From positions 62,001-126,000 of the forward strand of contig CAWFDX010000011.1 in assembly GCA_963814645.1 (NCBI GenBank): a stretch of DNA of 64,000 nt, in the 5' to 3' direction. Origin of the DNA: RYN-230 sp963814645 (lineage in GTDB: Bacteria > Actinomycetota > Actinomycetes > Streptosporangiales > Streptosporangiaceae). The notes below the pieces were generated by a model. The model saw nothing but the letters and a program-made list of their open reading frames with translations, was not told the DNA's origin and did not search any database. Below, piece after piece: positions 8,390 through 16,430 of the stretch. The stretch's first letter is position 1. Each line of letters starts with the position of its first letter. A program made the position numbers and the translations under genes.

Positions 8390-9276
8390 GACGCGCCGTC
8401 CGTGTAGTGCCGCAGGAACAGCTCCTCCAGCGTGGGCGGCTGGCTGACCAGGCTGCGCACGCCCGCGTCGGTCAGCCGCTTGAGCAGCTCGTCAAGCGCG
8501 CTGTTGTCGGCCTGGCAGCTCACCCGGGTGCCCTCGATGTCCAGGTCGTGCAGGCCGGGCAGCTGGTCAAGCCCGGCCGGCGGCCGGGCCAGTTCGGCGC
8601 GCACCGAGGTGCGGGACAGGTGCCGCAGGTCGGCCAGTGCCCCGGAATCCACCGTGCGGCCCGCCCGGATGATCGTCACCCGGTCGCACAGCGCCTCCAC
8701 CTCGGACAGGATGTGGCTGGACAGCAGCACGGTCCGGCCGTCCCGGCGCTCTTCTTCCACGCACTCCCGGAACGCCGCCTCCATCAGCGGGTCAAGCCCG
8801 GACGTCGGCTCGTCCAGGATGAGCAGCTCAGACCCGGCGGACAGCGCGGCGATCAGCGCCACCTTCTGCCGGTTGCCCTTGGAGTAGGCCCGGCTCTTCT
8901 TAGCCGGGTCCAGCTCGAACTTCTCCAGCAGCACGGCCTTGCGCTTCTCGTCCACCCCGCCGCGCAGCCTGGCCAGCAGGTCGATCACCTCGCCGCCGGA
9001 CAGGTTCGGCCACAGCGTGACGTCGCCCGGCACGTAGGCCAGCCGCCGGTGCAGGCTGACTGCCTCGTGCCAGGGATCGGCGCCGAGCAGCCGGGCAGTT
9101 CCGCCGTCGGCCCGGATCAGGCCGAGCAGCACCCGGATCGTCGTGGTCTTGCCCGCTCCGTTGGGCCCCAGGAAGCCGTGCACCTCGCCCGGCGCCACGT
9201 GCAGATCCAGCCCGTCCAGCGCCTGCGTCCGGCCGAACGCCTTGCGCAGGCCGGTCACCTCGATCACCGCGCTCAT
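8386..9276 (-). CDS. ABC transporter ATP-binding protein
   Basis: A 296-residue ATPase of the drug/antibiotic export type. It has a Walker A GPNGAGKTT near residue 40, a Q-loop region around the YVPGDVTLWPNLSGG segment, a signature-like YSKGNRQKV, Walker B LLILDEPTSGLD and the switch His in LLSSHILSEVE. The C-terminal 80 residues are the extension typical of DrrA/CcmA-like exporters. It pairs with the downstream permease through an ATGA overlap. I chose ATG 9276; a TTG at 9294 would extend it into the operator. It is divergent from a MarR-like regulator with a palindrome between them, so repression by that regulator is likely. Confidence 0.9.
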   Translation of the reverse strand: MSAVIEVTGLRKAFGRTQALDGLDLHVAPGEVHGFLGPNGAGKTTTIRVLLGLIRADGGTARLLGADPWHEAVSLHRRLAYVPGDVTLWPNLSGGEVIDLLARLRGGVDEKRKAVLLEKFELDPAKKSRAYSKGNRQKVALIAALSAGSELLILDEPTSGLDPLMEAAFRECVEEERRDGRTVLLSSHILSEVEALCDRVTIIRAGRTVDSGALADLRHLSRTSVRAELARPPAGLDQLPGLHDLDIEGTRVSCQADNSALDELLKRLTDAGVRSLVSQPPTLEELFLRHYTDGAS

Positions 9277-9295
9277 GTCTCCGCACTCTAACAAA

Positions 9296-9322
9296 ATTCA
9301 CGATTTTATGAAAATAATGAAT
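9296..9322. promoter_or_regulatory. Operator palindrome between ABC exporter and MarR-like regulator
   Basis: An imperfect 27-base dyad: arms ATTCAcgATTTT (9296-9307) and AAAATaaTGAAT (9311-9322) around ATG. It is strikingly AT-rich in this genome and is centred in the divergent promoter region. A second short inverted repeat, CTAGT-AA-ACTAG, follows at 9323-9334. The size and symmetry suit a dimeric winged-helix repressor, most simply the product of the adjacent regulator gene. Confidence 0.65.
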
Positions 9323-9373
9323 CTAGTAAACTAGGTCACACCAGCTGACATGCCAGGGAATGAGGTGACGGTA

Positions 9374-9862
9374 GTGGCGGAGGCGGCGAAGCCACGGGAC
9401 GAACAGGCGGTGCGGCAGTTCGTCGAGCGATTCGCCGCGGTGCTCTCCCAGGCGGGCATCCCGCTGATGCCGTCCCGGGTGTTCGTCGCCTTGCTCACCG
9501 CCGACGCGCCCCGGCTTACCGCAGCTGACATCGCCGGGATACTCCAGGTGAGCCCGGCCGCGGTGTCCGGCGCCGTGCGCTATCTGCTGCCGCTCGGGCT
9601 AGTCATCCGGGAGACCGAGCCGGGCTCCCGGCGCTACTGGTACCGGATGCCCGCCGACGTGTGGCACGAGGTGGTCCGGCTCCGTGACCAGATGATGATG
9701 CGCTGGTCGCAGACGCTGCGGGACGGCCAGGATCTGCTTGGCCCGGACAGCCCGGCGGGTCAGCGGATGAGCGAGTCGATCATGTATTTCGACTTCGTGC
9801 AGAAGGAACTGCCGATGGTGCTCAGCCGATGGGAGGAGTACCGCGACTCGCACCGCGACTGA
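9374..9862 (+). CDS. MarR/GbsR-like winged-helix transcriptional regulator
   Basis: About 162 residues. The DNA-binding part has the MarR/GbsR pattern: a helix near FVALLTADAPRLTAADIAGI, a recognition helix in LQVSPAAVSGAVRYL and a wing around RETEPGSRRYWYRM. A long C-terminal helical dimerisation tail follows. I prefer GTG 9374, which has GGAATGAGG upstream; ATG 9350 lacks a ribosome site. It is divergent from the ABC exporter genes and shares the palindrome at 9296-9322 with them. It probably controls the exporter and itself. The inducing ligand is unknown. Confidence 0.8.
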   Translation: MAEAAKPRDEQAVRQFVERFAAVLSQAGIPLMPSRVFVALLTADAPRLTAADIAGILQVSPAAVSGAVRYLLPLGLVIRETEPGSRRYWYRMPADVWHEVVRLRDQMMMRWSQTLRDGQDLLGPDSPAGQRMSESIMYFDFVQKELPMVLSRWEEYRDSHRD

Positions 9863-9914
9863 CCGAGCGGCATCCCGGGTCCACTCGCCCGATCATCTTC
9901 GCTAGCCTGGCCGT

Positions 9915-10475
9915 ATGGCCGAGAACGAGACCGATGATCGCTCCGCCGACCCGGGCAGCGAGTACGAGTACGGCGGCGGCACCGGCGACTTTGAGCGCGG
10001 TGAGTACAACCCGGGCGAAGGCGGATTGGAAGACACGGACTTCGAGGACGACGGCGTGCTGGACTCCTCCGACACCCTGGAAGACCCCGAAGATCCCTAC
10101 GAAGACCCACTGGACACGGGCATCCTGCCCGCGGACAAGTGGTCGCCCGGCGAGCGCTTCGGCGACACGCTGGAAGAGGAACGCGAAGGCGAGTCGCTGG
10201 ACCAGTTGCTCGCCGAAGAGGAACCCGACGAAGACCCGTACCGGGCCGCGCAGGCCGACGGCGACCTGCCCCGGGAGGGATCGGAGCCGTTCGACGAGCC
10301 GCAGCCGCGGGCCGGCCGCCTGGTCCAGGAGGACGAAGGCCTGCACCCGGACCGCGAGGCGGACCTGGTAGCCGAGGACGTCGGCATCGACGGGGGCGCC
10401 GCGTCCGCCGAGGAAGCCGCGGTGCACCTGACCGACGAGGACGAGGACGAGATCGCCGGCGGCCCAGAAGGCTAA
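9915..10475 (+). CDS. DUF5709 family acidic protein
   Basis: A 186-residue, strongly acidic and probably mostly disordered protein. The conserved core DDGVLDSSDTLEDPEDPYED, a GILPADKWSP segment and EREGESLDQLLAEEEPD identify the actinobacterial DUF5709 family, whose function is not known. There is no signal peptide or membrane segment. It lies ahead of nhaA by about 80 bases on the same strand, so co-transcription is possible. A role in stress is sometimes assumed for such acidic proteins, but nothing here shows it. Confidence 0.8.
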   Translation: MAENETDDRSADPGSEYEYGGGTGDFERGEYNPGEGGLEDTDFEDDGVLDSSDTLEDPEDPYEDPLDTGILPADKWSPGERFGDTLEEEREGESLDQLLAEEEPDEDPYRAAQADGDLPREGSEPFDEPQPRAGRLVQEDEGLHPDREADLVAEDVGIDGGAASAEEAAVHLTDEDEDEIAGGPEG

Positions 10476-10557
10476 CGCGAGCTAGCGCCCGCTGGGCACG
10501 CAGCCGCGCAGAACTGAAGACGGAGGACCCGAGCTGGCGGCAACGGACAACCCGGAC

Positions 10558-12447
10558 ATGACACAGCCACAGCCGTCCTTGCTGTCCGGGCGAACCGCGT
10601 GGGCGCGGCACCGGGAAACCCAGCTGCGCCAGTTCCTGCGTACCGAGACGGGCAGCGCCGTGGTGCTGCTGGCCGCCACCGTGGCCGCGCTGATCTGGGC
10701 CAACGCCAGCATCGCCAGCTACGACTCGTTCTGGGCCACCGGGCTGTCGATCCACCTGGGCAGCACCGGCCTGGGCATGGACCTGCACGGCTGGGTGAAC
10801 TCCGGGCTGATGACGTTCTTCTTCCTGGTCATGGGCCTGGAAGCGCGGCGCGAGTTCGACATGGGCGAGCTGCGCGAGCGGCGTCGGCTCACCCTGCCGG
10901 TGCTGGCCGGCCTGGGCGGGATGGTCGTGCCGATCGGCATCTTCCTGGCCTTCAACGCCGGGCACGCGAACACGGCGCACGGCTGGGGCATTGCGATGTC
11001 CACCGACAGTGCGTTCGCGCTAGGCATGCTGGCCCTGGTCGGCCACGGACTGCCCGACCGGGTGCACACCTACCTGCTCACCTTCTCGGTGGTGGACGAC
11101 CTGACCGCGCTCGTGGTCATCGCGGTCGTGTACACCCGCGGTGTGCGGCTGGACGCGCTTATCACCGGGATCGCCATCCTGGCCGTGGCGGCCGGGCTGC
11201 GGATCATCGCGAACCTCCGCTTCGGCCCGGTGTACTTCCTGCTCGGGCTGGCCGCCTGGGTTGTGTTCGAAAAGTCCGGCGTGGACCCGGTAGTGGTCGG
11301 CCTGCTGCTGGGCCTGCTCAGCTACGCCTCGCCGCCCGCGCGCGGCGACCTGGAGCGGGCCACCGACCTGTTCCGGCTGTTCCGCGAGCAGCCCACCCCG
11401 GAGCTGGCCCAGGAAGTGCGCGAGGGCGTGCGCACCGCCATCTCCCCCAACGAGCGGCTGCAGCAGATCTACCACCCGTGGAGCAGCTACCTCATCGTGC
11501 CGCTGTTCGCGCTGGCCAACGCGGGCGTCGCGATCAGCACCGGGCTGCTCACGACAGCGTTCACCGCCCCGCTGACGCTGGGCATCCTGGTCGGCTACGT
11601 GGTCGGCAAGCCGGTCGGCACGGCCGGCACCGCCTGGCTCGTCAGCAAGCTCACCCGGGGCCGGGTGCAGCCCCCGATCGGCTGGGCGGCGGTACTCGGC
11701 GCCGGCACTATCGCCGGGATCGGCTTCACCGTGTCGCTGCTCATCGCCGCGCTGGCCTTCCACGGCACCCTGCTGGCCGAGGCCAAGCTAGGCATCCTGT
11801 CCGCCGCGCTGTGCTCATCGGCGGTGACCTGGCTGGTGTTCAAGGCCACCAGGCGGCTGCCCAAACGGCTGAAGCTCCGGGCCATCCTGGGCACCGCCGA
11901 GCAGGTCACCGACCTGGCCGTGCCGATCGACCCGGAGCGCGACCACGTCCGCGGGCCGATGAAGGCGCCGGTCACCCTGGTGGAGTACGGCGACTTCGAA
12001 TGCCCGTACTGCGGCCAGGCCGAACCGGTCGTCCGGGAACTGCTGGCCGGCACCGGTGACCTGCGCTACGTGTTCCGGCACCTGCCGCTGACCGATGTGC
12101 ACCAGCACGCCCAGCTGGCCGCGGAAGGCGCGGAGGCCGCCGACCGGCAGGGGGCGTTCTGGGAAATGCATGACATGCTGATGGAGCACCAGGGCGCGCT
12201 CACCAAGCGCGACCTGCTCCGGTACGCGGCCGAGCTCGGCCTCGACCAGGCCAAGTTCGGCGAGGACCTGCGCAATCACGCGGGAGCGGCCCACGTCGCC
12301 GAGGACGTGGACTCCGCCGACCTGTCCGGGGTGTCCGGCACCCCCACCTTCTTCGTCAACGACAAGCGGCACTACGGCGCCTACGACATCGACGCGCTGA
12401 CCGAGGCGGTCCGGTCCGCCCGGGCCCGCGCCTTCATCACCGCCTGA
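10558..12447 (+). CDS. nhaA: Na+/H+ antiporter NhaA fused to a DsbA-like thioredoxin domain
   Basis: A 629-residue protein with two parts. Residues 1 to about 435 form an NhaA antiporter with the adjacent Asp pair in VVDDLTALVVI (residues 180-181), which bind and exchange Na+ and H+. From about 455 to the end is a DsbA/thioredoxin-fold domain with the active-site CPYC at 482-485, then a conserved cis-Pro loop in VSGTPTFFVND. This fusion is known in actinobacteria and has no settled role. ATG 10558 has no ribosome site. A CTG at 10534 in frame sits 7 bases after GGAGG (10522-10526), so initiation at CTG adding eight residues is possible. Confidence 0.9.
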   Translation: MTQPQPSLLSGRTAWARHRETQLRQFLRTETGSAVVLLAATVAALIWANASIASYDSFWATGLSIHLGSTGLGMDLHGWVNSGLMTFFFLVMGLEARREFDMGELRERRRLTLPVLAGLGGMVVPIGIFLAFNAGHANTAHGWGIAMSTDSAFALGMLALVGHGLPDRVHTYLLTFSVVDDLTALVVIAVVYTRGVRLDALITGIAILAVAAGLRIIANLRFGPVYFLLGLAAWVVFEKSGVDPVVVGLLLGLLSYASPPARGDLERATDLFRLFREQPTPELAQEVREGVRTAISPNERLQQIYHPWSSYLIVPLFALANAGVAISTGLLTTAFTAPLTLGILVGYVVGKPVGTAGTAWLVSKLTRGRVQPPIGWAAVLGAGTIAGIGFTVSLLIAALAFHGTLLAEAKLGILSAALCSSAVTWLVFKATRRLPKRLKLRAILGTAEQVTDLAVPIDPERDHVRGPMKAPVTLVEYGDFECPYCGQAEPVVRELLAGTGDLRYVFRHLPLTDVHQHAQLAAEGAEAADRQGAFWEMHDMLMEHQGALTKRDLLRYAAELGLDQAKFGEDLRNHAGAAHVAEDVDSADLSGVSGTPTFFVNDKRHYGAYDIDALTEAVRSARARAFITA

Positions 12448-12478
12448 GCGACCTGGACAACCTGAGGAGGCCGGCCAG

Positions 12479-13342
12479 ATGGGCATGGTCAAGACGGTGG
12501 GCCTGGTGCTACATCCCGGCCGGAACTGCGATTCGGCGATGTTCACCATCCTGAAGTGGGCCAGCGAGCGCAAGGTGACCGTGCTCGGGGTGGAAGGTGA
12601 GGCCGACCGGGTACCCGCCCAGGTGGACTCGGTCCCCCAGGAGGAACTGGCCAAGCGCTCCGACCTAATGGTCAGCCTGGGCGGCGACGGCACCATGCTG
12701 CGCGCGATGCGGATGTCGGCCGGCCCGCGGCCGCCGGTGCTCGGCGTCAACGTGGGCAAGCTGGGCTTCCTGGCCGAGATCGACCCACCCGAGATGGCCG
12801 ATGCGCTGTGCGCGATCGACGAGCACCGGTTCACCACGGAAGCCCGGTCCGCGGTGCGCGCCGAGTTCCAGGACGGGCAGCACCTCGCGTTCAACGACGT
12901 GGACCTGGCCCGCATCCCCGGCCTCAGCTCTTCCGCGGTGGTCGAGCTGACCGTGGAAGGGCACCCGTTCGTGCGCTACGCGGCGGACGCGCTGATCGTG
13001 GCCACGCCGACCGGGTCGACCGCGTACGCGTTCTCCGCGGGCGGCCCGATCATCTCGCCCATGGTCGAGGGCCTGCTGGTCATCCCGGCCTCACCGCACT
13101 CCGCGTTCAACCGGGCCGTGTTCCTGAACGCGGCCGAGCAGCTCATCCTGACCGTGCTGCCGACCAGCGGCGAGCTGGCCGTCGAGGCGGACGGCATCGT
13201 GGTCGGCCACGTCCGCCCGGGCGACGTGATCCAGCTCAGCACGGTCCCGGACGCGGCCCAGGTGGTCCGGCTCGGCAAGACCACGTTCTACCAGCGCGCC
13301 CAGCGCAAGCTCCGGCTCACCGGCTCAGCCGAGGCGGACTGA
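12479..13342 (+). CDS. nadK: NAD kinase
   Basis: A 287-residue ATP-dependent NAD kinase, which makes NADP. The ATP/diphosphate-binding GGDGT is at residues 68-72. The usual NE motif appears as N139-D140 in LAFNDVDL, a conservative change. The glycine-rich segment ATPTGSTAYAFSAGGPI is also intact. The ATG at 12479 follows AGGAGG at good spacing, 31 bases after nhaA, so the two genes may share a transcript. Length and motifs fit actinobacterial NadK. Its neighbours give no special role; this may be the main NADP-forming enzyme or one of two paralogues. Confidence 0.9.
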   Translation: MGMVKTVGLVLHPGRNCDSAMFTILKWASERKVTVLGVEGEADRVPAQVDSVPQEELAKRSDLMVSLGGDGTMLRAMRMSAGPRPPVLGVNVGKLGFLAEIDPPEMADALCAIDEHRFTTEARSAVRAEFQDGQHLAFNDVDLARIPGLSSSAVVELTVEGHPFVRYAADALIVATPTGSTAYAFSAGGPIISPMVEGLLVIPASPHSAFNRAVFLNAAEQLILTVLPTSGELAVEADGIVVGHVRPGDVIQLSTVPDAAQVVRLGKTTFYQRAQRKLRLTGSAEAD

Positions 13343-13451
13343 GCGGGCAGCGCAGGCGGTACCGTGGGCACAAAATCGCCTGGCGTGGAAGGATGGCCAG
13401 CCATTCTTCGTTGGTATCCAGTAGCGGCAGGCGGACACCGCTGGAAGGGCT

Positions 13452-14384
13452 GTGATCGTGGTGCGAGATCCGGGAGACCTCTACGAGGTGAGCCCTGGCG
13501 CGCCGGAACTGGACGGGGTAGTGATGCTGCACTACCTCGACGGCTTCATCGACGCCGGGGCGGCGGGCAAGCTGCTGTCCGCCCACCTGCTGAGCACGCT
13601 GGAGCACCAGGAACTGGTCCGGTTCGACGTGGACCGGCTGATCGACTACCGGTCGCGCCGCCCGCCGATGATCTACTCCCGGGACCACTGGGAGAGCTAC
13701 GAGGCCCCCGAGATCACCATGCACCTGCTCACGGACCCCGCGGGCGGCCAGTTCCTGCTGCTCAACGGGCCGGAACCAGACCTGGAGTGGGAACGATTCA
13801 CCCAGGCGGTCCGGGACGTGGCGGCCCGGCTGCGGGTCCGGATGGCGATCGGCTACCACGGCATCCCGATGGGCGCGCCGCACACCCGCCCGCTGGGCGT
13901 CACCGCGCACGCCACCAGCCCGGGCCTGACCACCGGGTACCCGCCGCTGGTGGACCGGCTGCAGGTGCCGGGCAGCGTGGCCGCGCTGCTGGAGATGCGG
14001 CTCGGCGAAGAAGACCGGGCCGCGCTCGGTTTCGCCGTGCACGTCCCGCACTACCTGGCCCAGGCCGCCTACCCGGCGGCCGCGGTGACCCTGCTCGGCT
14101 CGGTGGCCCGGGCCAGCGGCCTGCAGCTGCCCGAAGAGGCACTGCTCGAGGCGGCCCGGGAGACCGACGAGGAAATCCGCCGCCAGGTGGAAGGCTCCGA
14201 GGAGATCCTGGAAGTGGTGCAGGCGCTGGAGCGCCAGTACGACTCGTTCGCCGAGGGCCAGGCCCGGGACGGCGGCCTGCTCGCCGACGGATCCGAGCAG
14301 ATGCCCACCGCCGACGAGCTGGGCGCCCAGTTCGAGCAGTTCCTGGCCGAACAGCAGGGCCGGGCCGACTCATCGGACTCCTGA
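13452..14384 (+). CDS. PAC2 family protein
   Basis: A 310-residue protein of the PAC2 (proteasome-assembly-chaperone-like) family. Its opening PELDGVVMLHYLDGFIDAGAAGK, the mid-protein GIPMGAPHTRPLGVTAHA stretch and the HVPHYLAQAAYPAAAVTLL segment match the actinobacterial group. The C-terminal 60 residues are acidic and probably helical. Homologues are widespread in proteasome-bearing actinobacteria, but a direct role in 20S assembly has not been shown for this branch. The start is GTG 13452 or the nearby GTGs at 13458 and 13461, after GGAAGGG. It stands 109 bases after nadK, and the carbonic anhydrase gene converges on it. Confidence 0.8.
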   Translation: MIVVRDPGDLYEVSPGAPELDGVVMLHYLDGFIDAGAAGKLLSAHLLSTLEHQELVRFDVDRLIDYRSRRPPMIYSRDHWESYEAPEITMHLLTDPAGGQFLLLNGPEPDLEWERFTQAVRDVAARLRVRMAIGYHGIPMGAPHTRPLGVTAHATSPGLTTGYPPLVDRLQVPGSVAALLEMRLGEEDRAALGFAVHVPHYLAQAAYPAAAVTLLGSVARASGLQLPEEALLEAARETDEEIRRQVEGSEEILEVVQALERQYDSFAEGQARDGGLLADGSEQMPTADELGAQFEQFLAEQQGRADSSDS

Positions 14385-14404
14385 CCCTGCCGTCCGGCCG
14401 GGGG

Positions 14405-14893
14405 TCACCCCACTTCGCGTAGCTTCCCGGTGCTCACGTCGAAGACGAACCCGCGCACCGAGTCCTTAACCGGGACGAACGGGCTGGCCTTGATCCGGTT
14501 GATGGACTGCCGCACGTCCTCGTCCAGGTCGCTGAACGCCTCGGCCGCCCAGGGCGGCCTGATCCCGGTCTCCTCCTCGATGGTGGCCTTGAACCCATCG
14601 TCGGTGAACGTGAGCATGCCGCACTCGGTGTGGTGGATGAGGATGATCTCCCGGGTGCCGAGCAGCCGCTGGCTGATGGCCAGCGACCGGATGGTGTCGT
14701 CGGTGACGGCCCCGCCCGCGTTGCGGATCACGTGCGACTCGCCTTCCTGCAGGCCGAGCAGGCCGTACACGTTGAGCCGGGCGTCCATGCAGGCGACCAC
14801 GGCCAGCTGGCGGGCCGGCGGGAGCGGCAGCAGCCCGCCAAACTCCGCCGCGTACGCCTCGTTGTTAGCCAGCAGCTCATCAGTAGCGGTCAT
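14405..14893 (-). CDS. Beta-class carbonic anhydrase
   Basis: A 162-residue enzyme interconverting CO2 and bicarbonate. The zinc ligands are C35 (in ACMDARL, with the Asp-Arg dyad D37/R39), H88 and C91 (in HHTECGM). It is short and lacks the long N-terminal arm of plant-type members, like the mycobacterial Rv1284 group. An ATG preceded by GAGGA starts it. It converges on the PAC2 gene with 20 bases between stops. A cytosolic role in bicarbonate supply is the plain reading. Confidence 0.9.
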   Translation of the reverse strand: MTATDELLANNEAYAAEFGGLLPLPPARQLAVVACMDARLNVYGLLGLQEGESHVIRNAGGAVTDDTIRSLAISQRLLGTREIILIHHTECGMLTFTDDGFKATIEEETGIRPPWAAEAFSDLDEDVRQSINRIKASPFVPVKDSVRGFVFDVSTGKLREVG

Positions 14894-15143
14894 CGCGCCA
14901 GTCCTCCTCGGTTCGGCCGCGCCGAGCGGCTTCGCTCACGATCATCTTCTGCACCAAACCGGCCGGAGGTACACCGAACGGGGCAAACATTCCGCCCGTG
15001 CCCCCCAGCTACCGAAATAGACAATTCCGATTGAGATAGTAAGGTATAGGATGGCCGCCCCACGCGTCACCCCATCCACACGCCGCGATACCGGATCATT
15101 AGACTGAGCTGCGGGTATCGGGGACGTCGGGGGGAATGCGGCG

Positions 15144-16400
15144 ATGAGCCGGTTGACTGCACGCCAGTGCCTGGCGCCAGGCACCGTGGTGGCACCGGGC
15201 GAGGTCCTGGTGGCCACCGAGATCGGTGACCCGGCGCGCGGGCTGCTGCCCTGCCCGGCCGCGCCGCTGGTCGGCGGGCTGCTGCACCGCCGCCGCGGCG
15301 TCCAGGTCCGGTACGCACCGGTCCCGCAGTCCGCCGACGCCAGCCAGGCCGACGACGGCGCGGCCCTGTTCATTACCACCGCGCTGCACCAGGACGGCAC
15401 CGCCACCGCCATCGGCGCGGCCGCGAACAGCGTCGACGCAGTGGCCATGGCCGCGGCCCGCGGCGCGGTCGAGGAATGGGCCGCGGTCACCGCGAGCCGC
15501 CGCCTGCTCAGCGCGGTCAGCCCGTGGTGCCCGGGCGCGCGGCGCGCGCTCGAAAAGGCCCAGCAGGCCACCGCCGACGGCCCCGTGCACGTCCTCGGCC
15601 AGCTGATGGCCCCCCCGCAGGACTGCGCTGAGCTGGAGAAGGCCGGCGCCGTCTTCACCACGTCCCTGTCCGATATACCGAACGCCGGCACCGTGCTGAT
15701 CCCGGCCCACGGCGCGCCGCCCGGGCTGCGCGAGCAAGCCGCGGAACGCGGCCTCGACGTCATCGACATGACCTGCCCACTGGTCGCGGCCATCCAGGCG
15801 GAATGCCACCGGTTCGCGGAACGCGGCGATCAGGTCGTGCTGATCGGCCAGCATGGCCTGGCCGTGCTGCCCACCGTGCTGGGCGAGGCGCCGGGCCACG
15901 CCATCCTGGCCGAGACCCGGGCCGGCGCGGGCGCGGTCCAGGTGTCCGACCCGCGGCGGGTGTCCTACCTGCTGCTGCCCGGTGTCCCGGTGGAGGACAC
16001 CACGGTGGCCACCGAGGCGCTGCGGTCCCGGTTCCCGGCGCTGCGCGGGCCGGACCCGGACGGGTTCTGCTACGCGGCCTCCGACCGGGCCGAGACGGTC
16101 CGGGCCATGGCCGGGTCCTGCGCGATGGTGCTGGTGCTGGGCAGCGAGGACGACCCGGACACCCGGTACCTGACCGGGCTGGCCCGGTCCAGCCACGCCA
16201 AGGCCAACGTGATCGGCGCGGTCACCGACATCGTGCCGTCCTGGCTGGCCGGGGCGGGCTCGGTCGGCCTGGTCCAGTCCACCGTCGCGCCGTCCGGGCT
16301 GGCCGTGCAGGTGACCGAGGCGCTGTCCGGGCTTGGCCCGCTCAGCGTGACCCAGCGGGTGGTGCACACCGAGGTGACCGGCCGCCCGGCCGACTGGTAA
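15144..16400 (+). CDS. Divergent IspH-like iron-sulfur protein with N-terminal extension
   Basis: 418 residues: an N-terminal region of about 120 residues that I do not recognise, then an IspH (HMBPP reductase) fold. The three cluster-binding cysteines are kept: C129 in SPWCPGARRALE, C211 in DMTCPLV and C309 in GFCYAASDR. H189 (PAHG) and a Thr-Thr pair at 286-287 also remain. The residues that hold the HMBPP diphosphate are mostly gone: the HEVVHN region reads GQLMAP, GHxGHPE reads GQHGLAV (236-242), and the SxNSSN stretch reads GSEDDPDTR (333-341). It therefore probably binds an Fe-S cluster but acts on something else. It starts at ATG after GGGGGGAA, and a MetE-like gene follows by 30 bases. 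Confidence 0.75.
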   Translation: MSRLTARQCLAPGTVVAPGEVLVATEIGDPARGLLPCPAAPLVGGLLHRRRGVQVRYAPVPQSADASQADDGAALFITTALHQDGTATAIGAAANSVDAVAMAAARGAVEEWAAVTASRRLLSAVSPWCPGARRALEKAQQATADGPVHVLGQLMAPPQDCAELEKAGAVFTTSLSDIPNAGTVLIPAHGAPPGLREQAAERGLDVIDMTCPLVAAIQAECHRFAERGDQVVLIGQHGLAVLPTVLGEAPGHAILAETRAGAGAVQVSDPRRVSYLLLPGVPVEDTTVATEALRSRFPALRGPDPDGFCYAASDRAETVRAMAGSCAMVLVLGSEDDPDTRYLTGLARSSHAKANVIGAVTDIVPSWLAGAGSVGLVQSTVAPSGLAVQVTEALSGLGPLSVTQRVVHTEVTGRPADW

Positions 16401-16430
16401 CCGGCCCCGGCCCTCTGCCATTGTTGCCTC

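Noticed and set aside
6569..8407. 612-codon plus-strand frame over the ABC permease
   Set aside because: Gln/Gly/Arg-rich shadow of a well-supported permease gene.
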